Below, one piece after another: positions 10,590-23,264 of a stretch of DNA of 64,000 nt. The notes below the pieces were generated by a model. That model saw nothing but the letters and a program-made list of their open reading frames with translations, was not told where the DNA came from and ran no database searches. The DNA comes from Burkholderiaceae bacterium 26. Lineage in GTDB: Bacteria > Pseudomonadota > Gammaproteobacteria > Burkholderiales > Burkholderiaceae. The stretch covers positions 124,001 through 188,000 of the forward strand of contig JYOB01000006.1 in NCBI GenBank assembly GCA_000955795.1, in the 5' to 3' direction. Positions within the stretch are counted from its first letter, which is position 1. Every line of letters starts with the position of its first letter. A program made the position numbers and the translations under genes.

Positions 10590-11090
10590 ATGCCCGCCCT
10601 TATCCTCACCCCTGCCCAACGATCGGAACTGCGCTCCGAAGCGCACGCGTTGAACCCGGTCGTCATCATCGGTGCGGAGGGCCTGACCAAGCCTGTTCTG
10701 GCCGAAATCGACCGCTCGCTGGCGGCCCACGGGCTGATCAAGATTCGCGTCTTCGGCGATGACCGCGAAGCACGCATTGAGCTTTATGACACCATCTGCG
10801 CCCGCCTGCAGGCCGCCCCCGTACAGCACATCGGCAAGCTGCTGGTGATCTGGCGCGAAGGCCCGGCGTACCTGAAGGAAAACCAGCCGCGCGACCTCAA
10901 GCCGCCACGCAAGACTACCGTTGGCGCCGGTCCGCGCTCCGTCACCGTGCGCAAGCCAAACCCGAACAGCGCACGTCGCCCGAAGCCGGTCCGCCTGAGC
11001 GTGCTTGGCAACGAACGCGTCACGGCCGGTGGCAACGTCAAGCGCGCCAAGCCGCGTCAAACCAGCCAGAAAAAGAAGGCGCTGTCCTGA
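10590..11090 (+). CDS. yhbY: CRS1-YhbY (CRM) domain RNA-binding protein
   Basis: Small ribosome-associated RNA-binding protein involved in large-subunit assembly. The CRM domain occupies about residues 4-95: LTPAQRSELRSEAH, then the GxxG-like loop VIIGAEGLTKPVL, then LIKIRVFGDDRE and GKLLVIWREGPAYLK. A basic, Arg/Lys-rich tail of about 65 residues follows, longer than E. coli YhbY, which is about 97 residues in total. The start ATG at 10590 (MPALILTP) fits the family; an upstream in-frame start at 10539 lacks support. It diverges from rlmE, a conserved arrangement. Confidence 0.92.
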   Translation: MPALILTPAQRSELRSEAHALNPVVIIGAEGLTKPVLAEIDRSLAAHGLIKIRVFGDDREARIELYDTICARLQAAPVQHIGKLLVIWREGPAYLKENQPRDLKPPRKTTVGAGPRSVTVRKPNPNSARRPKPVRLSVLGNERVTAGGNVKRAKPRQTSQKKKALS

Positions 11091-11110
11091 TCCGATCCGG
11101 GGCCGTACAA

Positions 11111-11143
11111 AAAACGACCGGCTTTTCAGCCGGTCTTTTTTTT
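11111..11143. terminator. Bidirectional terminator between yhbY and the DUF4149 gene
   Basis: GACCGGCT (11116-11123) pairs with AGCCGGTC (11128-11135) across a 4-base loop. It is flanked by A on the left and a run of eight T on the right, so it can serve both converging genes. Confidence 0.9.
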
Positions 11144-11144
11144 C

Positions 11145-11612
11145 TCAAACGGCTTGCCGAACATCGGCCGCCTTCCAGATCAGCACTAACCCCAGCAGGC
11201 TCTGCACCAGATAGAACACGCTCGATACGCCGTGCAGCATGCCAAACTGTGCGCGGTAAGGCGAATCCCCCACCGCTACGCCTAGCGCATCGGCCTGTGC
11301 GCGCAGCGACGCCATGAAGGGCTGCAGACCGAAATAGCCCACCAGCACGCAAAGCAGCATCGCCAGCACAAGCCAGCGCAGCCGCCGGTATCCGGCCTGA
11401 CCGCGACGCACCAGCGCCGTAGCAGCCAGCAGGAGCAAACATCCTGTCGCCAGGCCGATCCACGCTTGCGCATGAAACAACCGGCCGGCAATCGAGCCGG
11501 CCAACTGGCGATCGTCCAGCATCGCAAACAGCGTCGGAGCGACAATGTAACCGATGGTCCAGAGCGAGCCACACCATACCGTGGCAAGCAACTGGAAGAA
11601 GCGCTGCGGCAT
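11145..11612 (-). CDS. DUF4149 family membrane protein
   Basis: Protein of 155 residues with four hydrophobic segments (about 8-30, 48-68, 78-98 and 125-148). The pattern W.G.L..IGYIVAPTLFA at the N-terminus is typical of DUF4149 (TMEM205-like) membrane proteins. Molecular function is not known. The start ATG (MPQRFFQLLATVWCG) follows greA by 20 bases on the same strand, so it is probably cotranscribed with greA, as is common in Burkholderiales. Confidence 0.85.
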   Translation of the reverse strand: MPQRFFQLLATVWCGSLWTIGYIVAPTLFAMLDDRQLAGSIAGRLFHAQAWIGLATGCLLLLAATALVRRGQAGYRRLRWLVLAMLLCVLVGYFGLQPFMASLRAQADALGVAVGDSPYRAQFGMLHGVSSVFYLVQSLLGLVLIWKAADVRQAV

Positions 11613-11632
11613 GGCGGTTGTCTCGGATCGGG

Positions 11633-12109
11633 TTAGAGGTACTTGACGGCTAGGACTTCGTACTCGCGTTCGCCGCCGGGGGCGACCACGGTGGCGACGT
11701 CGCCCTCGAACTTGCCGATCAATGCACGGGCGATCGGCGAGCTGATCGAAATCTTACCGGTATCCAGATCGGCTTCGTCGTCACCGACGATCTGGTACGT
11801 GACGGGCTTGCCCGAATCCAGGTCTTCAAGGTCGATGGTGGCGCCAAAAACGATGCGACCGTCGGCGTCCAGCGAAGCAGGATCGATGATCTGCGCGGCG
11901 GACAGCTTGCCTTCGATTTCCTGGATGCGGCCTTCGATGAAGCCCTGGCGCTCCTTGGCGGCATCATAGTCGGCGTTTTCGGACAGATCGCCCTGGGCGC
12001 GTGCCTCGGCGATAGCGTTGACGACGGCCGGACGCTCCTTGGTCTTCAGACGTTGGAGCTCGTCTTTCAGCATCTCGGCACCGCGCTTGGTAATCGGAAT
12101 GGTGCTCAT
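11633..12109 (-). CDS. greA: Transcription elongation factor GreA
   Basis: Rescues backtracked RNA polymerase by stimulating transcript cleavage. The protein has 158 residues, the normal length. An N-terminal coiled coil (about 1-75) carries the acidic tip region [20 protein letters not shown]. The C-terminal FKBP-like domain contains [10 protein letters not shown] and ends in YEVLAVKYL. The start ATG gives [18 protein letters not shown]. It lies downstream of carB with a hairpin-rich gap of 195 bases. Confidence 0.97.
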   Translation of the reverse strand: MSTIPITKRGAEMLKDELQRLKTKERPAVVNAIAEARAQGDLSENADYDAAKERQGFIEGRIQEIEGKLSAAQIIDPASLDADGRIVFGATIDLEDLDSGKPVTYQIVGDDEADLDTGKISISSPIARALIGKFEGDVATVVAPGGEREYEVLAVKYL

Positions 12110-12252
12110 CGTAAGTATTTCGGAATCACAAAAAAATCAGCCGCTGCGAAGCGGGAGGGCGCGTAGCGCACACCCGCCTGACGGCGGCTGTCGTTGTTTT
12201 GACACGGACACTCTAGTTTAGGCGAACCGTCCGGAGGCGGCAACTGCCCCCT

Positions 12253-12297
12253 CTCAGGGCGGTCGCCGCGACGCTATGCCGCGTCGCGGGCCCTGAG
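12253..12297 (-). terminator. Long two-step hairpin after carB
   Basis: CTCAGGGC (12253-12260) pairs with GCCCTGAG (12290-12297), and inside it CCGCGACGC (12266-12274) pairs with GCGTCGCGG (12281-12289). No T run follows in the minus direction. It begins 8 bases after the carB stop and is the only candidate carB terminator. Confidence 0.5.
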
Positions 12298-12304
12298 GGC
12301 GGGC

Positions 12305-15550
<3,246 letters not shown>

Positions 15551-15566
15551 AACCCGCTCGATTCGA

Positions 15567-16241
15567 TTAATTCAGTGTGGCCGTCGCCAGCTTGGCGGAA
15601 AAGCCGATAAACATGACGCCGACGCCGCTGCTCATACCAGCAGACAAACGTCGTCGCGCGCGGAACGCCGCGGCCAGCCGCGCGCCCACGAAGATGATGG
15701 TGGTCAGGTACAGGAAACTGCAGATCTGGCAAACCAGCCCAAGCACGACGAACGACACCACCGGCAACGCGTAGTGCGGGTCGACGAATTGGATGAAGAA
15801 CGAGATGAAGAACAGGATCGCCTTCGGGTTCAGCAGGCTGATGACCAGCGCTTTCTTGAACGGATGCGATTCGTCGGCCGGGGCCGCGGTCTGCTCGACG
15901 GACCCGCCGGCCTTGCGCGCGCGCCAATTGCGCACCGCGCCACGCAGCATCTGCAGGCCGATCCACGCCAGATACGCCGCACCGACGTACTTCACGACGT
16001 AGAACAGCGCCGGACTCGCCTTCAACAGCGAAGCCACGCCCGCTGCCGACAACACCATCAGGATGGCATCGCCCAGAAACACGCCGCAGGCGCCCTGGTA
16101 GCCCGCGCGCACACCGCGGCGGGCCGCCACCGACAGCACGTACATCGAGTTCGGCCCCGGCAGCAGCACGATAAAGATCGTGCCGAGCAGGAAGGTCCAG
16201 AACTCGGTGATGCCGAAGTGGGCGAGCATGAAAGCGTTCAT
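15567..16241 (-). CDS. LysE/RhtB family amino-acid exporter
   Basis: Inner-membrane exporter of 224 residues with about six membrane segments. The family signature [20 protein letters not shown] is at residues 16-36, followed by [15 protein letters not shown]. It looks closest to the leucine exporter LeuE branch, but the substrate cannot be read from sequence. It sits between carA (21 bases upstream) and carB (16 bases downstream) on the same strand, so it must share their transcript. Export of arginine-pathway or related amino acids when carbamoyl phosphate synthesis is high is a guess from context. Confidence 0.88.
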   Translation of the reverse strand: MNAFMLAHFGITEFWTFLLGTIFIVLLPGPNSMYVLSVAARRGVRAGYQGACGVFLGDAILMVLSAAGVASLLKASPALFYVVKYVGAAYLAWIGLQMLRGAVRNWRARKAGGSVEQTAAPADESHPFKKALVISLLNPKAILFFISFFIQFVDPHYALPVVSFVVLGLVCQICSFLYLTTIIFVGARLAAAFRARRRLSAGMSSGVGVMFIGFSAKLATATLN

Positions 16242-16262
16242 GGCGATGCGATCTCGTTTGCT

Positions 16263-17399
16263 TTACTGCTTGGCTGCGTCCATCGCCGCGGTGAAGCGGT
16301 CAAACAGATACGCGATGTCGTGCGGACCGGGCGACGCTTCCGGGTGACCTTGGAAGCAGAACGCCGGACGGTCGGTCAGCTCGAAGCCCTGCAGCGTGCC
16401 GTCGAACAGCGAAACGTGCGTCACGCGCGCGTTGGCGGGCAGCGATTCCGGGTCCACCGCAAAACCGTGGTTCTGCGAGGTGATGACCACGCGGCCATCC
16501 TGCAAATCCTTGACCGGGTGGTTGGCACCGTGATGGCCGGTCTTCATCTTGAGCGTCTTGGCGCCGACGGCCAGGCCCATGATCTGATGACCCAAACAGA
16601 TGCCGAACGTCGGCAGGCGACGCTCCAGGAATTCCTTGGCGGCAGCGATAGCGTAGTCGCACGGTTCCGGATCGCCAGGGCCGTTGGAGAGGAACACGCC
16701 GTCCGGGTTATGCGTCAGCACGTCGGCCGCGCTGGTTTGCGCGGGCACTACCGTCACTCGGCAGCCGCGCTCGGCCAGCATGCGCAGGATGTTGAACTTG
16801 ACTCCGAAGTCATACGCGACCACGTGATACTTCGGGGCGTCCTGCTTGCCGTAGCCGCGGCCCAGCGCCCATTCGGTCTGGGTCCACTCGTACGGCTCGG
16901 TCACGGACACGACCTTCGCCAGATCCATGCCCGACAGGCCCGGGAACGAGCGTGCAAGATCAATGGCCTTCTGCACGTTGTCTTCGCCGGCGAGAATGCA
17001 ACCGTTCTGAGCGCCCTTCTCGCGCAGGATTCGGGTCAGCTTGCGGGTATCGATTCCGGCAATGGCGACGACCTTCTCACCCTTGAGGTAATGCGAGAGC
17101 GAGTGTTCCTTGCGGAAATTGGACGCGAGGATCGGCAGATCCTTGATGATGAGGCCGGCGGCATGGACTTTCGTAGCTTCGACGTCCTCACGGTTCACGC
17201 CGACGTTACCGATATGCGGATACGTGAGCGTGACGATCTGGCGCGAGTAGCTCGGATCGGTGAGGATTTCCTGATAGCCGGTGATGGCAGTGTTGAACAC
17301 CACTTCGCCGATCGTATGACCGGCCGCACCGATGGAATAGCCACGAAAGACCGTGCCGTCTGCAAGCGCGAGGATGGCGGGCGGGAAAGACGGCAACAC
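16263..17399 (-). CDS. carA: Carbamoyl-phosphate synthase small subunit
   Basis: Glutamine amidotransferase subunit that releases ammonia for CarB. It has 378 residues: an N-terminal CPSase domain with [14 protein letters not shown] and [21 protein letters not shown], then a class I GATase domain with nucleophile C268 in FGICLGHQ and the partners H352 and E354 in [11 protein letters not shown]. The start is a GTG at 17399, preceded by AGGAG at good spacing. The first gene of carA-LysE type-carB, it has an upstream leader of about 209 bases from the predicted promoter. Confidence 0.97.
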   Translation of the reverse strand: MLPSFPPAILALADGTVFRGYSIGAAGHTIGEVVFNTAITGYQEILTDPSYSRQIVTLTYPHIGNVGVNREDVEATKVHAAGLIIKDLPILASNFRKEHSLSHYLKGEKVVAIAGIDTRKLTRILREKGAQNGCILAGEDNVQKAIDLARSFPGLSGMDLAKVVSVTEPYEWTQTEWALGRGYGKQDAPKYHVVAYDFGVKFNILRMLAERGCRVTVVPAQTSAADVLTHNPDGVFLSNGPGDPEPCDYAIAAAKEFLERRLPTFGICLGHQIMGLAVGAKTLKMKTGHHGANHPVKDLQDGRVVITSQNHGFAVDPESLPANARVTHVSLFDGTLQGFELTDRPAFCFQGHPEASPGPHDIAYLFDRFTAAMDAAKQ

Positions 17400-17614
17400 G
17401 GGTAGCTCCTGCTGGATTCACCCTGTGCCGACCTGATCACCTTGTCGCCGAAGCGGAATTCCGGCTGCGCGGAATCCGGGCCGTTCGCGCGTCGCGAGTC
17501 GGGCTGGGACAGAACTCACCAGGAATCACCGAGAAACGAGGCAGACGGGGCGGTAGGCGGGAGGTAGGAAGCGGTTGGCGCTAGGGTGATGGGTTTCTGA
17601 ACTCAAACCCAAAA

Positions 17615-17643
17615 ATTATACCCGGACGCCGCAAAAAACTCAA
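17615..17643 (-). promoter_or_regulatory. Sigma-70 promoter of the car operon
   Basis: On the minus strand TTGAGT (17638-17643) and a perfect TATAAT (17615-17620) are separated by 17 bases. Transcription would begin near 17608, giving a leader of about 209 bases before the carA GTG. Confidence 0.75.
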
Positions 17644-17675
17644 TGAAAGGAAGGACTTAACGGCGAGCGCCAGCC

Positions 17676-17697
17676 GCATGACGGCTTTCCGTCATGC
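17676..17697 (-). terminator. Strong hairpin downstream of prpE
   Basis: GCATGACGG (17676-17684) pairs perfectly with CCGTCATGC (17689-17697) around a CTTT loop. It lies 48 bases after the prpE stop. No T run follows on the minus strand, so terminator function is uncertain. Confidence 0.5.
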
Positions 17698-17744
17698 CCT
17701 TACGCCCAGCTCCAAGCGGATGAGAACGTCGCGTTTGGAGTGCC

Positions 17745-19646
17745 CTACTCACCTCGCATGGCAGCCTGCACCTGAGCCAGTGCCGTGGGGTCTTCGATGG
17801 TGGTCAGATCACCCGGGTCACGGCCCTCCGCTACGGCCTGCATTGCGCGGCGCAGCAGTTTTCCGGAGCGCGTCTTGGGCAAGGCCCCGACAAAGAATAC
17901 GCGCGAGGGCCGCGCCACTGCGCCGAGTTGCGCCTCGACCGTGCGCATCAACTCGCCTTCCAGAGCCAGGCGCCCTGCCGCCTCGGTAATGCGTGAGGCG
18001 TCACGCACGATAGCAAACCCCATCGCCACTTGCCCCTTGAGTTGATCGGCCACGCCCACTACCGCCACCTCGGCGATGGCCGGATGTGACGACAGACTCT
18101 CTTCGATCTCGCGCGTACCGAGGCGATGGCCCGCCACGTTGATCACATCGTCGGTGCGGCCGAGGATGGTCACGTAGCCCCCCTCGTCGCGCACGCCCCA
18201 GTCGAAGCTCGAATAGATGTGCCGGCCGGGAAACGCCGACCAGTATGTTTGCAGGAACCGGGCATCGTCGCCCCAGACGGTGGTCATGCAGCCCGGCGGC
18301 AGCGGCGCAGCGACGGCGAGAAGCCCTTTCTCGCCCGGTGCGCATGGCTCTCCGGTCGCCTCATCCAAGATGTCGAGCTTATAGCCGTAGACCGGAAAGC
18401 CCGGCGAGCCGAGCTTTTGCTCAGAAGGCTCGACCCCTTGCGGAATGGCCAACATCGGCCAGCCGGTCTCGGTCTGCCAGTAGTTGTCGACGATGGGCTT
18501 GTGCAGCGCCTCGCCGATCCAGCTGGCGGTGGGCTCGTCCAGCGGCTCGCCGGCAAGGAACAGGCGGCGCAGACTCGACAGATCATGTCGTTGCAGTAGC
18601 GTCGGATCCTGCTTCTTGAGCACGCGAATGGCGGTGGGCGCGGTGAACATCACGTTCACGCGGTATTGCTCGACGATGCGCCACCAGACCGCGCCGTCTG
18701 GGCGGATTGGTGTGCCTTCGTACATGACCGTCGTCAGGCCCGCGAGCAGCGGCGCATAAACGATGTAGCTGTGCCCGACCACCCAGCCGACATCCGATGC
18801 AGTGAACATCGTGTCGCCGGGCTGCGCGCCAAAAATGAGCGGCATCGACGCCGCCAGTGCCACCGCATAGCCGCCGGTGTCGCGCTGGACGCCTTTCGGT
18901 TTGCCAGTCGTACCGGAGGTATAGAGGATGTACGAGGGCTCGCTCGACTCCATCCATTCGCACGGCACATCGGCATTCGCGTGCTCCGCCGCGAGCGTTG
19001 CGTAATCAACATCGCGCGGGTTGTGCTGCATGGGCGCGAGTTTGCGATTGACGAGCAGCACGCGCTCGGGCTTGTGCGCCGCCAGGTCAATCGCTGCGTC
19101 AAGCAACGGTTTGTATTCGACCACCTTGCCCGCTCGCGAGCCCGCATCCGCACTCACGATCACACGCGGCGTAGCGTCGTCGATGCGCGTGGCGAGACTG
19201 TTGGATGCGAAACCGCCGAACACCACCGAGTGGATCGCGCCGATGCGCGCACAGGCCAGCATGGCAAACGCAGCTTCGGGAATCATCGGCAGGTAAATCA
19301 GCACGCGATCGCCGCGTCTGACCCCCAGCGCCTGCAGGCTCGCCACCATGCGGTTGACCTCGCGATGGAGCTGGCGATACGTGTACGTGGTCTCCTGGCC
19401 GGTTTCGGTGGAGACATACACCAGCGCCGCTTGCTCGCCGCGCGTGGCGAGATGCCGGTCGACGGCGTTGTGGCACAGGTTGGTGCGTCCGCCCACGAAC
19501 CACTTGGCGAACGGCAAGCGCGAATCGTCGAGGACTGCGGAATACGGCGTTTGCCACTCGATGCGCTGGGCCTGCTCGCCCCAAAAGCCTGCGGGGTCGT
19601 CAATGGAGCGCTGATACAGCGCGCGATACGCGGCGGACATGGACAT
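17745..19646 (-). CDS. prpE: Propionyl-CoA synthetase (acyl-CoA synthetase family)
   Basis: Activates propionate (and more weakly acetate) to the CoA thioester through an acyl-AMP intermediate. It has 633 residues, with the N-terminal ACS domain, the AMP-binding loop YTSGTTGKPKG near residue 270, the GWPMLAIPQG region, and the C-terminal lysine of PKTRSGKLLRR that is acetylated in relatives. The start ATG 19646 (MSMSAAYRALYQ) has AGGAG eight bases upstream. PrpE rather than Acs is favoured by the N-terminus and length; acs itself is a separate gene at the right edge. No prpBCD genes are nearby. Confidence 0.88.
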   Translation of the reverse strand: MSMSAAYRALYQRSIDDPAGFWGEQAQRIEWQTPYSAVLDDSRLPFAKWFVGGRTNLCHNAVDRHLATRGEQAALVYVSTETGQETTYTYRQLHREVNRMVASLQALGVRRGDRVLIYLPMIPEAAFAMLACARIGAIHSVVFGGFASNSLATRIDDATPRVIVSADAGSRAGKVVEYKPLLDAAIDLAAHKPERVLLVNRKLAPMQHNPRDVDYATLAAEHANADVPCEWMESSEPSYILYTSGTTGKPKGVQRDTGGYAVALAASMPLIFGAQPGDTMFTASDVGWVVGHSYIVYAPLLAGLTTVMYEGTPIRPDGAVWWRIVEQYRVNVMFTAPTAIRVLKKQDPTLLQRHDLSSLRRLFLAGEPLDEPTASWIGEALHKPIVDNYWQTETGWPMLAIPQGVEPSEQKLGSPGFPVYGYKLDILDEATGEPCAPGEKGLLAVAAPLPPGCMTTVWGDDARFLQTYWSAFPGRHIYSSFDWGVRDEGGYVTILGRTDDVINVAGHRLGTREIEESLSSHPAIAEVAVVGVADQLKGQVAMGFAIVRDASRITEAAGRLALEGELMRTVEAQLGAVARPSRVFFVGALPKTRSGKLLRRAMQAVAEGRDPGDLTTIEDPTALAQVQAAMRGE

Positions 19647-19744
19647 GACGTTGTCTCCTGGCCATCGTGTTCGATGACTCAATCTTGATTGTGCTCGGAT
19701 GCACCTACTTTGCGGTCGCCAACTTACGCAGGTCTTACCGCCGC

Positions 19745-19779
19745 CCAAAAACAAAACGGCGCCCCGCAGGACGCCGTTT
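19745..19779 (-). terminator. Terminator after the MltD-type gene
   Basis: AAACGGCG (19754-19761) pairs with CGCCGTTT (19772-19779). On the minus strand it continues into a T-rich GTTTTT stretch. It lies 12 bases after the stop codon at 19792. Confidence 0.85.
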
Positions 19780-19791
19780 CTCTTGCCAGAC

Positions 19792-21342
19792 TCAGCGCTT
19801 CTTGCGCTTGGCCGAACTCGATGAGGTTGCCACCGGTTTAGCCTTGACCACCGGCTTGCCGGCCACCTTTGCAGTTGGCAGGCGCGTGGTTGCCGCTGTG
19901 GCGCGCGCCGTCGTGGCCGACACGCGCATCACGCGCACATGCCCACCGCGACTGCCACCGCGCGCTTGCGGCAGCATCAGGACGACGCTGTGACCCTTGG
20001 GGATGGCATCGCTAGGCAACTGGTTCCACGCACGAATCTGGGCGACGGACACGCCGTAGCGGCGCGACAAACCCGCAATCGTGTCGCGCTTGCCAGCGCG
20101 AACCACCACCTTTCTGAGATCTGGCATGTCGGGTTCGACCGCCATGGTGGCGTTCTCAGCCAATTCGGGGCTGATGTCGGGTGCGTTTTCCTGGGCGCCG
20201 TCGGCACGCGGCACGACCACGGTGGAGCCGGCCTTCAAACGCATGCCCTTCGGAATGCGGTTGATCTCGCGAATGGTGTCGGGATCAACCTTCAGCCGCG
20301 CCGCCAACGCTTCCACACGCTCGCGGTTACCGACCGTCACGGCCGTCCAGCTCGAAAGACCGCCGTGATAAGTATTCAGGTTGTACTGGAACGTTTCGGC
20401 GTTGTCGTACGGCAGCAGGATCTGCGGGTTAGACGCGCCCAGGATCACCGGCCGGTTGAACGATGGGTTGAGCGCCTTGAACTCATCCATCGGCAGATTG
20501 GCCAGCTTGGCGGCCAGCGTCACATCGATATCGCGTGACGTTGTGACGGTGACGAAGTACGGATGGTTCGGGATCTCGGGCAGCGTGACGCCGTAGCGCT
20601 CCGGGTTGGCGATGATGTTCTTCACTGCCTGGAGCTTGGGCACGTACATGCGCGTCTCGGCGGGCATGTTCAGGTTGACGTAATCGGTCGAAAGGCCGGC
20701 TGCCTGGTTGCGCGCAATCGCCCGCGCAACCGCACCTTCGCCCCAGTTGTAGGCAGCCAGCGCGAGTTGCCAGTCGCCAAACTGGTCGTGCAGCTTGGAT
20801 AGATAGTCAAGCGCGGCATCGGTCGAGGCAAGCACATCGCGGCGCTCATCCTGGAAGACGTTCTGCTTGAGGTTGTAGGTCTTGCCGGTGCTCGGGATGA
20901 ACTGCCACATCCCGGCGGCCTTGGCGCTCGATACAGCCTGGGGGTTGAACGCGCTTTCCACAAACGGCAGCAGGGCCAACTCGGTGGGCATGTTGCGCCG
21001 CTCCAGCTCTTCGACGATGTGATACAGGTAGCGATTGGAGCGATCCACCATACGGCGGAAGGCATCGGGGCGCTGCGCATACCAGTCGGTACGATCGTCC
21101 ACAGCCGAGCTTTGGAGGTCGGGCATGGAGAAACCCTGGCGAATGCGCGCCCAGAGATCCTTGGCCGGCCCTTTCAGGGACCCCACGGGCTGCTGATCGA
21201 CATTGACGACCGGCGCAGGGGCTTGGCCGGTGCCGGTGGAGGCGCTGGTGCTGGCTGTGTCGGCGTTCGGCCCGGGGGCCGTTGCACAGGCCGCAAGGAG
21301 CAGACTGAGCACAGTTGCCGCAAGAAGTCGCACGGATCGCAT
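19792..21342 (-). CDS. mltD: MltD-type membrane-bound lytic transglycosylase with two LysM domains
   Basis: Outer-membrane lipoprotein that cleaves the glycan strands of peptidoglycan. It has 516 residues. The signal peptide ends in the lipobox LLAAC (lipidated Cys about residue 19). The goose-type SLT domain has catalytic Glu near 129 in LPFVESAFNP, followed by SAKAAGMWQFIPSTGKTYNL and LALAAYNWGEGAV. Two LysM-like peptidoglycan-binding segments follow, near 335-380 and 410-460, then a basic Ala/Lys tail. ATG 21342 is preferred over an adjacent TTG. It lies 139 bases downstream of gloB on the same strand. Confidence 0.92.
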   Translation of the reverse strand: MRSVRLLAATVLSLLLAACATAPGPNADTASTSASTGTGQAPAPVVNVDQQPVGSLKGPAKDLWARIRQGFSMPDLQSSAVDDRTDWYAQRPDAFRRMVDRSNRYLYHIVEELERRNMPTELALLPFVESAFNPQAVSSAKAAGMWQFIPSTGKTYNLKQNVFQDERRDVLASTDAALDYLSKLHDQFGDWQLALAAYNWGEGAVARAIARNQAAGLSTDYVNLNMPAETRMYVPKLQAVKNIIANPERYGVTLPEIPNHPYFVTVTTSRDIDVTLAAKLANLPMDEFKALNPSFNRPVILGASNPQILLPYDNAETFQYNLNTYHGGLSSWTAVTVGNRERVEALAARLKVDPDTIREINRIPKGMRLKAGSTVVVPRADGAQENAPDISPELAENATMAVEPDMPDLRKVVVRAGKRDTIAGLSRRYGVSVAQIRAWNQLPSDAIPKGHSVVLMLPQARGGSRGGHVRVMRVSATTARATAATTRLPTAKVAGKPVVKAKPVATSSSSAKRKKR

Positions 21343-21480
21343 CAAGTTCTGTGAGGTTAGGGCTAAAAATTGCCCCAGATAGTAAGAAACGCATCCGACC
21401 GCGTCAACCCGCGTTCATCGGGCGTCGCACCTGCTGGATGCATCACATGTGGCCGCGGCATCGCCGCGCGCCCAGCATTC

Positions 21481-22320
21481 TCAACGGAAATCGTTCTTCC
21501 ACTGACGCAACGCGGCGAATACCGCCACCGGATCATCCGCGTCGATACCGGCATGGCGTGCCACGGCATGCGTCACATTGGCGTCATCCGATCGCATGAA
21601 GGGATTGGTCGCGCGCTCGTGGCCAACGGTAGTGGGTACAGTCGAGCGGCCCTCGGCCCGCAACGCCGTTACCTCATCCTCCCAGGCTGCCAAGTCGGCG
21701 TTGCCAGGTTCGACTGCACGCGCAAAGCGCACATTCGATGCAGTGTATTCATGCGCGCAGTAGACACGCGTATCGGGGGCCAGCGCCGCCAGCTTGGCCA
21801 GCGACGCGCGCATCTGCGCAGGCGTACCCTCAAAAAGCCGGCCGCAACCGGTGGCGAAGAGTGTATCGCCACAAAACAGGCTCGCCGATGCGGCATTACC
21901 CTGAAGGTGCCCCACATAGGCGACGTGACCACTGGTGTGGCCGGGCACATCGATCACCCGGAATTTAGCGGCCGGCTGCACAAGCGTGACGACATCGCCT
22001 TCACGCACGGCCTGCGTGCGGCCTGGAATCGATTCACCCGCCGGTCCGATGACCGGCAGCGGCACACCCTCGGGATTCTCCGGATACGCCGCGAGCAGTT
22101 CGCGCACGCCGCCAACGTGATCGCCATGATGATGTGTGATTACAATGGCACCGAGCGCGAGCCCGCGTTCCTTCAGGAAGCGCAGCACCGGTTGCGCGTC
22201 GCCCGGATCGACGACCGCCGCCACCCGACCATCGTGTAGTGCCCAAATATAATTGTCGGCAAACGCAGCGATCGCCTCGACCTCAAGCGCTACACCACGC
22301 GGCACACCACCCTGGACCAT
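21481..22320 (-). CDS. gloB: Hydroxyacylglutathione hydrolase (glyoxalase II)
   Basis: Hydrolyses S-lactoylglutathione to lactate and glutathione, the second step of methylglyoxal detoxification. It has 279 residues. The metallo-beta-lactamase motif HHHGDHVGG binds the two metals, and [39 protein letters not shown] and [10 protein letters not shown] are family signatures. The ATG at 22320 has AGAGGAG six bases upstream, so this start is well supported. Its CAT complement is also part of the ATG of the divergent methyltransferase gene. The family is usually about 260 residues; the first ten or so are extra. Confidence 0.95.
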   Translation of the reverse strand: MVQGGVPRGVALEVEAIAAFADNYIWALHDGRVAAVVDPGDAQPVLRFLKERGLALGAIVITHHHGDHVGGVRELLAAYPENPEGVPLPVIGPAGESIPGRTQAVREGDVVTLVQPAAKFRVIDVPGHTSGHVAYVGHLQGNAASASLFCGDTLFATGCGRLFEGTPAQMRASLAKLAALAPDTRVYCAHEYTASNVRFARAVEPGNADLAAWEDEVTALRAEGRSTVPTTVGHERATNPFMRSDDANVTHAVARHAGIDADDPVAVFAALRQWKNDFR

Positions 22321-23224
22321 GTCCGACTCCTCTAACGATCGTCGCATTATAGATTGGCACCACTGGCTCGCTTCGCCGCCTGGGCAATACGTCCTGCGCT
22401 GGGAACAGGCCCAGTTCGATCGCACGGTGGCCGACATGTTCGGCTATCACGCGCTGCAGCTCGGCCACCCTGGTTTTGGGGCGCTGCGCGAGAACCGCAT
22501 CCCGCTGATCGCGCGTGTGGTGGACGACATCGATCCGACGGCCCCCACTGAAACGCTCGACCCGATGGACGGCGATCCCGCCGAATCCGCCGATGCGGCC
22601 GAGGCAGAGCCCGACACCAGCACGGCCCAGCGCCAGGCCACACCACGCGTCATCTGCCGCTATGACGAACTGCCCTTCGCTTCGCAGAGCATCGACCTCG
22701 TCGCGCTGCCCCACGTGCTGGAGTTCACGGATGACCCGCATGAAGTGCTGCGCGAAGTGGCGCGCGTGCTGATGCCCGAGGGGCGTCTGGTCATCACCGG
22801 CTTCAACCCACTGAGCCTGTGGGGCATGCGCCAGGGCATGCGCCGCCTGGGCACGGAATCGTTTCTGCCTGCGCAAAGCCAGATGATTGCGTTCACGCGC
22901 CTGAAAGACTGGCTCAAGCTGCTCGGATTTGATATCGTGCGCGGCCGTTTCGGCTGCTACTGCCCGCCTAATCGCTCCGACAAATGGCTGCAGCGCACCG
23001 CCTTCATGGAAAAGGCCGGCGACCGCTGGTGGCCGATCTTCGGCGCGGTTTACATGCTGCAGGCTGTCAAGCGCGTGCGCACCATGCGCCTGGTCGGTCC
23101 GGCATGGAAGACGCGTAAGTCGCCGTCGCTGGTGCCGGCCGGTACGCCGGTCGCGACGCCTTCGGGCTCGCATTCGACCAAGGCGCCGTCGGCCACAGCG
23201 CGTGACGGCAAATCGGGCGCCTGA
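22319..23224 (+). CDS. Class I SAM-dependent methyltransferase of unknown substrate
   Basis: Protein of 301 residues beginning [24 protein letters not shown]. The glycine-rich SAM loop is weak ([13 protein letters not shown], about 40-52). A post-loop [21 protein letters not shown] and the region [20 protein letters not shown] are typical of methyltransferase-11 domains. An acidic spacer lies around residues 80-115. The C-terminal 35 residues are Pro/Ala/Ser rich. The same gene is commonly found between gloB and rnhA in Burkholderiales. Its ATG shares two bases with the divergent gloB ATG and has only a weak ribosome-binding site. Confidence 0.85.
   Translation: MSDSSNDRRIIDWHHWLASPPGQYVLRWEQAQFDRTVADMFGYHALQLGHPGFGALRENRIPLIARVVDDIDPTAPTETLDPMDGDPAESADAAEAEPDTSTAQRQATPRVICRYDELPFASQSIDLVALPHVLEFTDDPHEVLREVARVLMPEGRLVITGFNPLSLWGMRQGMRRLGTESFLPAQSQMIAFTRLKDWLKLLGFDIVRGRFGCYCPPNRSDKWLQRTAFMEKAGDRWWPIFGAVYMLQAVKRVRTMRLVGPAWKTRKSPSLVPAGTPVATPSGSHSTKAPSATARDGKSGA
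22327..22333 (-). promoter_or_regulatory. Ribosome-binding site deciding the gloB start
   Basis: AGAGGAG on the minus strand lies six bases before ATG 22320. It overlaps the first codons of the divergent methyltransferase gene, so the gloB signals are embedded in its neighbour. Confidence 0.75.
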
Positions 23225-23264
23225 TCGCGCCCGTTCCACTCACTGATCACCCATCGTTTTCTCA

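Larger units (their letters stand above)
17400..17744. other. Intergenic region between carA and prpE
   Basis: The 345 bases hold the carA promoter, its long untranslated leader and two hairpins. I see no credible coding region. The leader starts with an imperfect GGGTTT...AAACCC hairpin next to the -10 element. Confidence 0.7.
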
